Shown here: positions 35,823 to 47,261 of the stretch, one piece after another
How positions within the stretch are numbered: position 1 is the stretch's first letter
How the letters are laid out: every line of letters begins with the position of its first letter
Assembly (NCBI RefSeq): GCF_016920785.2
Contig: NW_024609835.1
Span: 176,490,798-176,554,797 of the forward strand
From: Ixodes scapularis
Taxonomy: Eukaryota; Arthropoda; Arachnida; Ixodida; Ixodidae
Direction of reading: 5' to 3'
DNA length: 64,000 bases
Notes under the pieces: generated by a model
Told to the model about the DNA's origin: nothing
The model's database searches: none
Seen by the model: only the letters and a program-made list of their open reading frames with translations
Position numbers and translations under genes: made by a program

Positions 35823-36799
35823 CAGGGATGGGCAGTATTTCAAATAGAAGTATTTGAAATACGTATTTCGAATACTTTGTGTATTTTGCATGTGTATTTA
35901 GTTATAACTTGGGTGTATTTCACGATTGTATTTAAATACTAAAACGTGGGCATTTTACATACAATTGTAATTGAATATAATATTGTGGGCGAAAATATAT
36001 CCCTCAAATTTATTGTCACGACAATTCTTGTTTTTATGCTTGTGGTTGTAAGATATAGTCTCCATCCTTTATTCGGCCATGGGATTTTTCCTTTTTCTCC
36101 TCTGGCTTTATTTTAAAGGCGCTGCCCAGAGCAGGAAGAAAACTACGTTCTGCACTGAATGCAGTGTTTCTCAGTCAAGCACAAGCGTTGAATGCTTTGC
36201 GATTACGGTGCTAGTCCAGGGCAAGAATAGTGACGAATCGACGGTCACAGGCAGACTGGCTAAATAAGTGTCTGTGACAACTTGTGATGCTTTGCAACCT
36301 GATTTCCATTCATATTTTTGCCTGGAACATTCTAAATGCGCGGTCGTCCAGGTTTTCATAACAAATTCTTTAGGTAGTGCTGCGCGTCTTGGTCGTCTCG
36401 GTCTTTGTTGGTCTATAGCAAAATGTAACCGACAAAAAAGCTGATTGAAGCTCTGTACTTTTTCACCTATTACGTCCAAGCTGATCACATCTTTTTTTTT
36501 TTTTTTTGTGATTATATTTCTGTTACGTTACTAGAGCCTCGCACACTAACTCCCGAGTGTACGATGCAAAATTAAAATGAGGTATCTAGAAACCCGTTGC
36601 AGGTGCCCTGAAGTTGCTGACGCAAACTTTGAGGAATGTATTCGGAAAAGTATTTGGAGGAAACCAAATACGTTTGGTTGTATTTGTATTTTGTACTTAA
36701 ATGGTTTTTTGAAAATGTAATTAGATTTGTAATTAATTACATTTTTGACGAAGTATTTTGTATTTCGATACATATTTGCATGTCTTTTGCCCATCCCTG
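35823..36799. mobile_element. Non-autonomous hAT-like element with perfect 8-bp target duplication
   Basis: The 977-base element begins CAGGGATGGGCA and ends TGCCCATCCCTG (perfect inverted 12-mers). The octamer GCAGCCGC flanks it exactly on both sides (35815-35822 and 36800-36807). Subterminal blocks repeat TATTTGAAATACG-like words. There is no transposase. The end sequence differs by one base from the family at 7490 and 25562. Confidence 0.9.
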
Positions 36800-36867
36800 G
36801 CAGCCGCACACTGTCGCCGCTTCGCGGTGTGAACGCAGGCCCGGGAGGGGATGATGAGCGAGGGAGG

Positions 36868-36926
<59 letters not shown>
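36868..36926. repeat. (GAT)n microsatellite
   Basis: About 19 uninterrupted GAT units. The poly-Met and poly-Ile frames across it are artefacts of the repeat. Confidence 0.95.
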
Positions 36927-37776
36927 AACGAGCTCCCCGGTGATACACGCGCCGTCCGAAAAGGGTTACCCAAATGGCATGACCCCTGCACGTCATGCGT
37001 ACAGCCATTTCCGGTCAAGTTGCACGACGTATGGCATATAGCTTTACTCTACTTTAAATGCATCTGAAAGCATGGTGGAGCACTGGTTTCCTCTGCTACT
37101 CGACCGTGTGGTTGATCTTGGCAGCTTGCTATACACGCGATCAAATAAAGGTGGTATCTGCTTGATGCAGAGAAATAATGCAGACTTCTGCTTCTTAGGA
37201 ATAGTAACGGATTATCGTCCAATATTTTTAGTCTCCGAGTGAACTTATCCACGCTAAGCCAGTAGTCAGTCATCATCTTGTTAATACTCGTGTGCGTGTT
37301 GCGGATGCTCCGTGGCTCCGGGTGATCTGTGCACTAAATGGATGCCATTTTATCGGGACTGATATGCCCGAAATAACTTGAGCTTCTAATGAATGTACAC
37401 ACTTCGAAGCTACCCCTGTCGAGTTGAAACCTCTATTGTAAATAGTGGTATTCACTGGACGCCACGCTGCAGCTCTCTGAACGCTGCGCATTCTCAAAGT
37501 GAACTCCCGCTTATCCATGGCCTGAGAAGGACACCCTTTTTATGTTGAGTAATGCTGCATGCACGACGTCGTGCAGCTCTACCGTAAGTTGCTATACGCG
37601 CGTTAACGTTCATTGATTGGACGACCCAAAACCTGGTCATAGTGGCAGAGCTTTGTTCTGCCAATAAAAAACAAAGAAGAGCCCTCAAACAATTATTTCG
37701 GCCCATCATCACCTTACCAGCCTCGCAATTCACGATCGTGCTCGTGAATGTGCGACCAGACTTGCACATTGTGCAT

Positions 37777-37867
37777 CCAGCCTCGCACATTCACAAGCAT
37801 GCTCGTAAATGTGCGAGGCTGGTTACCGTAAAATAAAGAGTATGCCCCCCCCCCCCCCCCCCCCCCC
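37777..37867. repeat. Hairpin plus C-run
   Basis: Arms 37777-37794 and 37805-37822 are reverse complements with one mismatch. A similar smaller hairpin built from the same TTCACGA/TCGTGAA words lies just before it (37725-37757). A run of about 22 C follows at 37846-37867. Confidence 0.7.
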
Positions 37868-38282
37868 GTGTAAGCGCCCCCTCCCATTTGATGAAACTTG
37901 AATATTTTATGATCGCCATCTTGAATGTTGTTCCCGAACAAAGTAAGGGCCTCCTCCCTCTTTTGATTGGATAATCTCTATATTTGGAGGGGGTGCTTGC
38001 TTGGTATTATACGATAGGCAATGAAGGGCGGAAATAATTGTTTCAGGAGCCTTTGTTCTGCAGGCGCACCTAAATATACTTTTGATCGGGCTATGCTTAT
38101 CAGTTAGAATTAGTATCATAAACAAAGACATAAAATTTCAGCATTCTAATAATAACCACAATATTCTGCTTAAGCACTTCAGTCAGACTTTTTTGCAACA
38201 TTGCATTGACGGGTACTGTGAATTCTTTTTTTAACTGAAGTATCTTGTACAACATTATAGGCAGGCGAGCTGGTTAATATGG

Positions 38283-38395
38283 AGACATTCTACAACCCAA
38301 GACAGAGGCTACAAAGAAGGACAAACACACACGTCTCAATTGAGACATGCGTTTGTCTTTCTTTGTCGCCTCCGTCTCGGGTTGTAGAAATGTCT
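38283..38395. repeat. Inverted repeat with about 55-nt arms and no spacer
   Basis: The two halves meet at CAATTG near 38339 and pair over almost the whole length with roughly ten mismatches or indels. The outer ends are AGACATT. Confidence 0.75.
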
Positions 38396-38711
38396 TATCG
38401 TTGTGGGCTGACATGTGTCCAGTTATTAATGAGAACTGACGCCAGTGGGCTGAAGCGTTTTTTTGTGTACAGTCTCAATCCGTCTTGATGGAGGGGTCAG
38501 ACTTTAAGCTCGTAGTATGCGTACGGACTATCCAAATTAAGGACGTTTGTCTCGGCTTCAAAGTATACTACAGACACGATTTAGAACTCGTCCGGATTGG
38601 ATTACTAACCGGCACCGACACTATAGTTGAAAAAGGAGCCAGGAACTTCTTAGCTTCTGTTATACATATTCTAAATATTCCAACCCATTATTTAAGTCCT
38701 CTTTCTTTCAG

Positions 38712-39090
38712 GCAACTGGTGGGAATGAACCGAGAGGAGGGGTTCCGACAGACATCAAGAAAAATTGCTCTTGTGCATCCCAAGATGCAAGGAGCCCTTC
38801 AAGAGCTCTCGAAGTTCAGGAAGAAGTGGGAAGAAAACTCGGCGCTTGTCTAAATTAATCTTCATTTTCTATTGTTAATAGTTCTATTTGTTTTCATAGG
38901 CCAAGATGGCCTATGAAACAAATTTTTGTTTCATAGGCCAGCATAATTTTTTTTACATTTTTCTTTGGGAGACAATGCTCACTTTCATCTTTTTTTAAAG
39001 CCTAATAACATTGGCTCAGCTGCCCCAAAATATTTGTGGCACGATGTGTTTTCTAGTCATTTAAACGAAAAATAAATGTTAATACTTTTG
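38712..39090 (+). CDS. Candidate 3' terminal exon
   Basis: A strong acceptor (TCCTCTTTCTTTCAG) ends at 38711. Two frames stay open after it: one gives 46 residues with QGALQELSKFRKKWEEN and stops at 38851-38853, the other stops a few bases later. An AATAAA signal lies at 39071-39076. I recognise no family. It could be the last exon of the gene whose first exon may end at 35070, but the exons between are not found, so that link is weak. Confidence 0.28.
38882..38942. repeat. Short repeated palindrome TTTCATAGGCCA
   Basis: The word occurs twice directly and once inverted within 60 bases, giving a stem around AAGATG. It lies in the possible 3' untranslated region. Confidence 0.55.
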
Positions 39091-39526
39091 AAGCAGCAAA
39101 CTGTTCGCTCTTCTTCACAATTGGTTCGTCGCTATGGTTTGGAACCAACAGCATCAAGCGTGAACTTAGTTTCATGAGGATGTTTACAAATGTTTACCTG
39201 TCTGTATCCCCGTCACTGCATGTACAATGCTCCCTAAAATTGAAGTAGCATGCGAAAATCTTCTCATAGCATTCCTGGCTGTTGAGTATATATATGTCAC
39301 AGATTCATTGTTCTGTTTTCAGGATAGTGCTCGCATTAGATATAACAGTTCAAATTTTCCTTACAAGTTTGGGGAACATTTGCGCATTGCAGGTAATTAT
39401 ATGTTGCAAAGACTTGCATCAAGTTGCGCCTTCAAACCGTCAGGACATCCCTGTTTTGCATGTCACCTATTAACCTTTTCAAGGAGAAGCTTGGCATGTG
39501 ACATACAAAGCCCGGATGTACTCGTG

Positions 39527-39976
39527 ATTAGCGGTAGTATGCTGCCTGGATCGCGTCTCCGACTGGTGTGTTTAGCTTTCTATCCCGCCCATACATCAAA
39601 AGTGGTCCCAATGTGGCAACAAATGACGTCACAGAAGCCGGAGTGTCATGCTGTTGCCTGTCGCGATGCTGGCGGTTGGCCGTAGTAATGCTTGCGAAAA
39701 GCACGAGCGAACGCGAGTGTCGCTGTCGTCGCGGCGTCCCAGACGTCCCAAATTCCGGTTGCTATAGCTTCCGTGAACTGTCACAGTGGAGAGCGACCTG
39801 CAGCAGAACAGGCATCGGCCATATCCACCACAGCTGCTGAGACACCACCAGGGTCACGACCGGTGACAGCATGACACTTGTATGACGTCATCAGGCGGAA
39901 ATCGAGGGACCACTTTTTTGGCCGCGGTAAACACACCAGTCGGAGACGCGTTCCAGGCACCATAGTGGTAGTAATG
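39527..39976. repeat. Fold-back element with about 160-nt arms
   Basis: Arms 39527-39683 and 39808-39976 are inverted copies sharing GCGTCTCCGACTGGTGTGTTTA and TGACGTCA...GTGTCATGCTGT. The spacer is about 125 bases. No coding content is seen. Confidence 0.7.
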
Positions 39977-40332
39977 TAAAATGGGGCAAGTACCATCACA
40001 AATGAGACTGAACTTTTTCTGTACGTACAAAAAATGTGACATTTGCTGTTTTGGACGCATTGGAACATCTGATGTACCTCGTAAAAATGGTATGTGTCCT
40101 GGCATGGCTTGCAACAGAACATGTACTGCTGTGTGCCATGATGGTACATTTCCTGTAGCATACAGTACTTGTTCCGTAATGATGATGTATGGAACTTGTT
40201 GTGGCTGCCCACACAGCAACAACATGTCCCATACTAAAGAAGTATGGAGCATGTTCTGTAGTCCGGTAATACCGTGCATGTTGTGGCAACAAGGTTACCA
40301 TGTATGTGTCCCATACTTTGACAGGAGTTTTT

Positions 40333-41723
40333 CTAAGAGTGTAGTGGGGCTATGGGTGGCCAACATAGGGGCTGCAGGCTGTATACTGGTGGCGGTGTAA
40401 GGTGGGCAGGTTTAAGGCGATCGGCGGAGATGGTGTCCCGCCGTCCGTTGAAATCCAGCAGAAATAACTGATCTCGTCCTTCCAGCACCTTGTACTGGCC
40501 GTCGTAGGTTTGGTCGTGTGGTTTCTTGACCGCCTCTGGATGTACGAAGACATGTGTGGCCGAGTTTAGCTCATCGCACACGTTTGTTGGGTGTCAACCG
40601 TGACGCCTTGGTGTGGCCCAAAGGTTCCTCATAACTGATTAAAGTTGAGTGACGTGACTGAGAGGATCTGGCACGGAGGGAACATGCGATGTCGCGGACA
40701 TTTCAGCTAGGAAGCGAAGCGTCTGCCAATAAACTAAATCTGCGGCAGTGTATCTCAAGTCTGGCTTAAGGGTGGTTCGCAGGCATAGTAGCGCGATGGG
40801 AAGTAGTGTGCTCCAGTTGTTAGAGTCATTCTGCGCTTTTAGTGCGGCCTTCAAAGGCACCACTCGCCGGCACCACTCCCCGCCCCTAGTTCTGGGTGTG
40901 GACGTTTTCCGAGGCCATGCAAGGTGGAACGCACTCTTTGCTTGCGCGCCGAAGGTGCGATGGTTCTTGCACGTACCTTGGGAAGGCGAGGGAGAACGAT
41001 GTCGATGTTGTCGAGAAGTTGATCTGCGACGTTGATTTGCTGGAGATAGGACACTCATAGCAGCGATCTGAGCCGAGAGGCGTCTAATTTCTCGGGGAAA
41101 TTCCTTCCTAAGGCCGCTGACGTCAGATGCAGGAATCGTCATGAAAGCAGGTGAGATCGAGGTGGGGGGAGGTCTGGTCTGATCCTGTAGCTGTGCAGTG
41201 GTGGGCACAGCGACATACATGACAGAGTCCGCGAGCTTTACCAGTTCTTGGAGGTCGAGTCCAGCCGCAAACGCAAGGACCACGCGGACGTTTGTCGGGA
41301 GCCGTTGTAAGAAGAGCTCCCGAAGCAACCCTAGGTCGAAGGTAGGCGTCATCTCTTCCAAAAGTTGTGGTAGGCGCCGCAACAGTTGTGAAGGCTTGCG
41401 GTCGCCCAAATCCTCTGAAGTGAGGAGCTGCTGGAGCCGGCGCTGCTCCGACGACTTGTCTTTTGTATCAGCTCCGCCTTGAGGACGTCGCATGGAGAGT
41501 TTGCAGGCGGGGTGAGAATCAGGTCCCTGGTTTCCGCTGCGATGCCCGGCGGGACTGCCGCGGTGATATGATGTAACCTCTGGACTTGGGCTGTAATTAT
41601 CGAAGTAGCAAACTGATTCTTCACCTGCGCGAACCATATCTGTGAGTCCTGTGGCCGGTATCGAGGCAGGGGGAGGTAAATAGCTGACAGTTCCACAGCA
41701 ATAGGCTCTCCAGAAGTCGCCAT
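40333..41723 (-). pseudogene. Internally deleted Ty3/gypsy element: gag joined to integrase tail
   Basis: Minus strand. Gag starts at the ATG at 41723 (MATSGEPIAVELSAIY), with SQIWFAQVKNQFAT and LILTPPANSPCDVLKAELI, then after a frame break QQLLTSEDLGDRKPSQLLRR and LRELFLQRLPTNVR. Near the knuckle region (NHRTFGAQAK) the sequence jumps to WSTLLPIALLCLRTTLKPDL, which belongs near the end of an integrase. Protease, reverse transcriptase, ribonuclease H and the integrase core are missing. A further frame (40581-40333) with YDGQYKVLEGRDQLFLLD and RRDTISADRLKPAHL is the pol C-terminus. The remaining parts could at best act in trans on help from relatives. Confidence 0.8.
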
Positions 41724-41805
41724 GGCGGACGGAACCAGTTTTTGAAAACCATGGTTGCAGCAGAGGATGGTCTTCGAACGTGGTGCGTTCCCCGGGTCAG
41801 CAATT

Positions 41806-42100
41806 TGTGGAACACAGGAAGGCGTTTGCTGTTTTAAAGGCAAAACAATCTTTACCACCACAACTAGAACAAGTGACTAAACGAAGGAGTTTGTTTGAAA
41901 CGATCGTCCTGCCGCCAAGCTTGTGATCGCTGGTCTCGAGCTTTTCAATTCGAGCTCGTGTCTCTCTGTTGCTTGAGTGCTGCGCGTGGCGCACGGTGAT
42001 GCGTCACATCTGCGTGAGTTGGCACGCCAGACATGAGGCCGCCTGGCGCTTGGACGCTAAAGGACAAACCGAACCCGAAAGCGGACGTTCAAATACCTGC
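41806..42100 (-). repeat. 5' LTR-like block of the deleted Ty3/gypsy element
   Basis: It adjoins the gag gene on its 5' side and aligns with 33482-33765. Its left edge is TGTGG (CCACA on the coding strand). The outer border is not sharp. No matching 3' LTR was found to the left of 40333, so that end appears lost. Confidence 0.55.
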
Positions 42101-42109
42101 ACACTAGTG

Positions 42110-43870
42110 ATGGGGCTGAGCAGATCAGCTCAATGAAAAAGGGACTGTAAGAGGCAGAAAGAAAAATGTAAAAGGAAGGAATGCAAGAAAATCAGCATTA
42201 GCAATATACAGGTCTCAAAAAGAGGACTTAAGAAAGAAAAAAGTGTTTGATGAATCATGTGGAAGTTTTTTGCCGTTCGAGGAGAAAACGGCAGTGTTAA
42301 GAAGAAGCACGTATGAGGCTAATTTGGACAGGTAGACACGTTATCTGTTGTTTGCCATAGTGACAATGAGACGCTGAAAATTCGATTTTGAAATTCATGG
42401 GGTTCATCCTGCCCTCCCTGAAGGGGCAACGGATACAGCGGAGGCACTGGAGTTTGCTGGCGAAGATTGAAGAATGATGAAGAAAGCGATTACACTCACA
42501 AAAATAAGGTTTTAAGATTGGTGAAAATTATCCAGAAAATTTAAATGAAGTGAAACTAACTAACACAGCTAGTGGAAGTCGGGACACAGGAAAATTCAGA
42601 CTCCCTTCCACGTCTCCCCAGCCCAAAATCTCAACCATGTTTCCCAGTAAGCTCAGTGTTGGGGTGACGCAAGTAAGGTTTGACTAGAGAAAAATATACA
42701 ACATTCTCGGCTTTGGGGGGGGGGGGGGGGGGGGAGGAGTCGGGGAGTTATGTTTTTAAGTTTTTTGCCCGATCCCCAAAGGTCTTCCTGGCGATATCCC
42801 ACGCTGTCTGGTGTTAGTCAGAAAAATGTCGAGGGGAGCAAATTGACTTAGAGAGGTTAGGGGATAAATTGCACTTTTTGTTTCTAGGTTAGGCGGCGCA
42901 AGCTACCACCCGTTATAAAGAGTACAGCCTTTAGCATCCATCCATCCATCCAGCCGCGATGTGACATGACGGTGGTGCGGGGGTTCGCTGTAAAACTTGC
43001 GGGGTCAACCGCATCACCACCACGGCGTGACGTCACGGGGGTGCTGCGATGCGCGTCGCCCACTGTTGCTTGGCAAAAAGCAAACCCGCTTGCCACCTGC
43101 TGAAGAGCAGATGTTCGCATTTTAAACTGTTTTGGTGGAGTACGCGGCTTCACTTTGACGTAATATTTAAGCTGTGATCATTTTTCGTGCCACTAGAGCG
43201 ATAGCAGCCATTCATTGTGGTTTCGCTTTCGACTAAACTAAAGTTTCCCCTTAAATGTACTGAGTTAAATGCGTGAGGTCAGTTACCAGCATCGAAGCGT
43301 TATATAGGGAACTCCAAGAACCGCATGGAAGAACTAATTGAACACACAAAGTGCTGCTGCTTTCCTACCTTTCAGTATTATTATGAACATGTAGTACTAG
43401 CCCGACAATACTTCGTTTTCATCCGCCAAAAAATCAAGATGAGATTTTTGACAACCCACACAATTTTTTGCAGTACATGTTGGCTACAAATTACACGTTG
43501 TAGAACTACATATATTGGGAACATTATTAAGCAGAAGCAAAACAGGATTCGACACAAACGAGAGCAGCGTCTTTCTCCCCTGTTACGATGGAACGAGGTG
43601 CCAATACCCTCTTGCAGGTTAATTATTGAAAGCCAGGACAAGCGCCTCCCGCAATGCTGCAAAGTCCTTAACTTTTCCCACTTTAGCAGAGCCAACGGTG
43701 GAGGGGATGCGAGTATCTCTTTGGCTTCCTCTCCAGCGTTCGCTCAGCCAAACTGTAACGATTTGAGGGTTTTGCGAGGGGGGCTTGCTCTGCTTTTCTT
43801 GTTCCGCAGCAGTGCATAGCGATGGCTTTCAATCAACGTAGTTGTGCAATTGCCCCCCAGAGGAATTCCA
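42110..43870. other. No gene seen; G-run and ATCC microsatellite
   Basis: A run of about 19 G interrupts at 42716-42734, and a short (ATCC)n repeat is at 42935-42950. No recognisable protein. Confidence 0.45.
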
Positions 43871-43876
43871 CAAAGA

Positions 43877-43953
43877 CGGGTGCCGGGCTTGAAGAGGGAA
43901 GGGGGAGGGGGAATACGCCCCCCCTCCTTTCCCTCCTCAAGCCCCGCAACCGT
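43877..43953. repeat. Purine/pyrimidine hairpin
   Basis: A G/A-rich arm (43877-43911) faces a C/T-rich reverse complement (43918-43953) around GGGCTTGA and TCAAGCCC. Confidence 0.65.
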
Positions 43954-43959
43954 CGTTTG

Positions 43960-45840
43960 AAGCGCCATCTAGAAGCTGCGTTTAAAAACTGTATTCTTCG
44001 GAGCGGCTACGGTAAAGCGCCATCTAAACACTGTGGTTCAAAGTTTATGGAACGGTGGTTACCATGCAGCAGTCTCCTTCAAAGTCGGTGGCGTGTCAAA
44101 CGACGAGAGGAGAATAAGTGTACGTACTTTTCATGGAAGCGGCGTCTATAGGCAGTTCTGCATCTGAGTTGACGTAATAACGTTGGTGCCTATAGACTAT
44201 GGCAGGAACATTGAGCAAGCGGAACATTGTATTCATGGACCTTTCGTATCTTGCGCTTTGGAGCCAAATTATTTTCACCTCTGTCATTCGCTGAACACGC
44301 TCCTTCCAAGGAAGTGACATACTCTCCGCGACGCCGCCTACCATCAGATTACGCTTGTGTATCGGTGACCATAGTACTAGCCTGCAGTCGTTTTATTAGC
44401 CATCGCACCGGATTGGCTATAAATTTCTCATTCAGGGCGTGAACTAATATTGCTATATCTCAAGGGGACATCGACCTCTTACAAACTGAACAAGCGATGT
44501 AGTTGGCTTTATATTGCGAAGCAGATACAAAACAGGTTTTGATGTAGATATTTTTGGGCAGAAAACGTAATGAAAAGTACGATCGAGGAAGATTTCTACC
44601 ACATTATTATTAAACATTTAAGCTAATTTTTAGATATTATTCGACCACAACCGAGTGCATTGACCGTATGATGAAGATAGGCAGAGTACGTGCGTTCAGT
44701 ATTATTTGCTTTAAGCTAATACAATCGTAGTTCCCTTAACTTTCTGCATTTATATTCTAGGCGTTTTCGGCCAGAGGTTCCTTTTGCAGCCACATAAACG
44801 ACGCAACCTCGCTGACGCGAAAGATTCAGCAGCTTACCAGGCTTCGCAGTTTGGGAGCTCTAGCGCCAGATGTCTTCTTCGCCTTCTTTTTTTTTAATGT
44901 GGCACTTGTCTTACCGCTACTGCCATAAAACTCAACAGCGCGGCGAAATGTACCGCGAGCTAAAGCTCGCGGAGCAAACTCACAGGAAACCAGTTGAAAT
45001 TCCAATTATTTTATTTTATTATAAACAGGAATCGTAGAGACGTGTATTTTTGTCATCACAACTGTAAGATACCCAAAACATTCCCAATTAGCAGTCGTAC
45101 AGCAATCGATTTTTTTTTTCAGCTATAGCAGAGAGAGAAGTCAATGCGTTCTTTACACATAGTACATATTGCTGTCAAAGCTACTGGAGCGAAAAAAGCA
45201 CACGCGCTAGTAGCTTTGGGAACGTTTTACATTATGCACGAATCTGAGTACTCGCCCTCTTTTGTTTGGCAACAAACTTAGTGGCCATCAATTTAGTAGT
45301 CCCGGCTACGGTGGCTGATAGCCACCATACCCCGGCAAACTTCTGATTTACGTATATTTCCAAATTTTTTACCCACCGTGCTTTTTTCATAACAGTGAAT
45401 TGAATCCGACAGTGATATAAGAGGCCATTTTCAAAAGATAGCGTGTATATTTTATTTCGGAAATTCCGCTATACACCGTCTTGTTGAATACCGGAAGTGG
45501 TTGGGGACGACTTGCACACTGGTGCCATCACGTTTCAACTTAAGCAAGATAGAGCGAATACACCATTCCATTATGCACAAGTCCCCAGCCCAGCGTGCGA
45601 TCTCCTGAGCCCAGCAGGCACAGGTTCGTCATTTCTGAAAGCGAGCAAATCACGCGCCATATGCACGAAAAATGAAAATGGAACCGGATAGCTCCGCCTT
45701 CAGCGCGAGCATTCTGCCCTTTCTAACACAAGTTTGAAGGCGCAGTCTCGCGCAACCAAAGAACTGCGGAAGGCAGCGAGCTCGCGCTGAAGGCGAAGCT
45801 TCTAGTCTCAGCTTGAAGGGAAGCTGAATAAGAAACGGGT
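43960..45840. other. No gene seen
   Basis: Direct copies of AAGCGCCATCTA are at 43961 and 44016. No recognisable protein coding on either strand. Confidence 0.4.
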
Positions 45841-45845
45841 CTTAT

Positions 45846-46154
45846 CTAAACGGCGAAGAGCGTTTTTTTCCCTTCGGATTTTGCGTAACTCTGGCTGTTT
45901 TTCACACATTTATTGTTCGTGTGCAACTTGGGCGAGGGTGCTGAGGCCTGGGGTATTTCTGAAGAAGTCACGAACGGCTCGGTGTACAACATTGACCGAC
46001 GCTCAATCAGTGCGAGTGCACGGGCGTCGGTAGTTTTGGTTTCATAGGCTGCATTTACATAGATGCGACCGTAGTGCATCGAATCGGGGTTTGGTTGGTA
46101 GCAGATGGGTAGAAGAGGAAGAAGTAGTAGACAGGGTGCGTATGATCGGTCCAT
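45846..46154 (-). CDS. Possible small secreted protein or first exon
   Basis: The 102-residue frame starts MDRSYAPCLLLLPLLPICYQ, a signal-peptide-like N-terminus (short basic start, hydrophobic core), followed by a hydrophilic chain with one later Cys. It stops before a CTTATTC-rich stretch. I recognise no family; it could be a first exon that ends earlier, or chance. The 309-bp tandem duplication begins 29 bases upstream of its ATG. Confidence 0.25.
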   Translation of the reverse strand: MDRSYAPCLLLLPLLPICYQPNPDSMHYGRIYVNAAYETKTTDARALALIERRSMLYTEPFVTSSEIPQASAPSPKLHTNNKCVKNSQSYAKSEGKKTLFAV

Positions 46155-46182
46155 GCTCGATTCAATGTGCTACAATTGCAGT

Positions 46183-46800
46183 GAACTAGAATATAGGGGC
46201 AGTGGAAAAAGGGTCGTCGGCGCCCCATCAGCCGTGTGAGGCAAGAAGTGTAGACTGCCGCGAGTGGCGCTGTTGTCGAAATCCGGAGGACATGGCTACG
46301 GTAACATGGGATTTGGCCTCGCGTACGTTCTCAGATGGTTTCTGATGTGTCTATGGTCGTTTTAGAAGTTTGCTTTTGTGAATTTCAAGTGCTTGGCATT
46401 GTGATTACATAGGTTCGAGTCTTGTCGCTAAGCAATGAAAACGAAGAGAAAGAAGAAGGATGCGCACTGCTACACGCCAGAAGACTGGTTAGAACTAGAA
46501 TATAGGGGCAGTGGAAAAAGGGTCGTCGGCGCCCCATCAGCCGTGTGAGGCAAGAAGTGTAGACTGCCGCGAGTGGCGCTGTTGTCGAAATCCGGAGGAC
46601 ATGGCTACGGTAACATGGGATTTGGCCTCGCGTACGTTCTCAGATGGTTTCTGATGTGTCTATGGTCGTTTTAGAAGTTTGCTTTTGTGAATTTCAAGTG
46701 CTTGGCATTGTGATTACATAGGTTCGAGTCTTGTCGCTAGGCAATGAAAACGAAGAGAAAGAAGAAGGATGCGCACTGCTACACGCCAGAAGACTGGTTA
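46183..46800. repeat. Tandem duplication, two 309-bp copies
   Basis: Bases 46183-46491 and 46492-46800 are the same sequence; I see one difference (GCTAAGCAATG against GCTAGGCAATG). They join without any spacer. The unit is unlike the mobile elements in the window and has no coding frame. The identity implies a recent event or an assembly artefact. Confidence 0.9.
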
Positions 46801-46961
46801 GTCATGCTCTGGTTCAAAAAGTTACGTTAAACAAAGTGCAGGGATTTGAAAAAAAAAAAAAAGTTCAACCTGAATATTTTTAATTAGGGAAATCCCATTT
46901 TTTATGCACGGAGCTAGATTTTATTTTATATTTGTACGCGCTACAGATTGCGGTCAAATAT

Positions 46962-47069
46962 TGCCGCGCGCGCAGCTGGCCAAGTAGGCAGCGCGAGGGT
47001 GGCCTAACGGTTACCGCGCTTGCCTAACACGCAGAAGGCAAGGGTTCGAGTCCTGGCCGCGGCTACACA
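46962..47069 (+). repeat. 5' terminal repeat with tRNA-like module
   Basis: It contains an A box TGGCCTAACGG (47000-47010), a 7-base loop CTAACAC with T before AAC at the anticodon place (47036-47038), and a B box GGTTCGAGTCC (47043-47053). Stem CTTGC pairs with GCA(G)A. The acceptor pairs only partly. PolIII-type internal promoter elements are thus present at the element's edge. Confidence 0.7.
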
Positions 47070-47261
47070 TTTTGGTGGACGTGCGGGGTACCGCATGCCC
47101 GTGCAGCGTTCGCCTCCCAGGGCCCGCAGTGCAAGTCCGACTCCCGGCTCGGTGAGAAGACCACTCGCGCAGAACCTGAAACTCGGACCAGCCGCCGCAC
47201 CAAGGGAGAGGACCCTGAGTACGGTTTGCTGCTGGACAAGCTCAAACCCAAGAAGACGACG

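Noticed and set aside
36870..37067. Poly-Met and poly-Ile frames
   Set aside because: Produced by the (GAT)n microsatellite.
39981..40400. Cys-rich 139-residue plus-strand frame
   Set aside because: The many Cys codons come from repeated TGT/TGC-rich words (GGAACATG, TGTGTCC, GTACATTTCC), and both strands are equally open. There is no signal peptide or known Cys spacing.
46985..47063. Functional tRNA-Val gene
   Set aside because: The acceptor and T stems pair poorly, and a second copy with another anticodon triplet sits in the matching terminal repeat of the same element.
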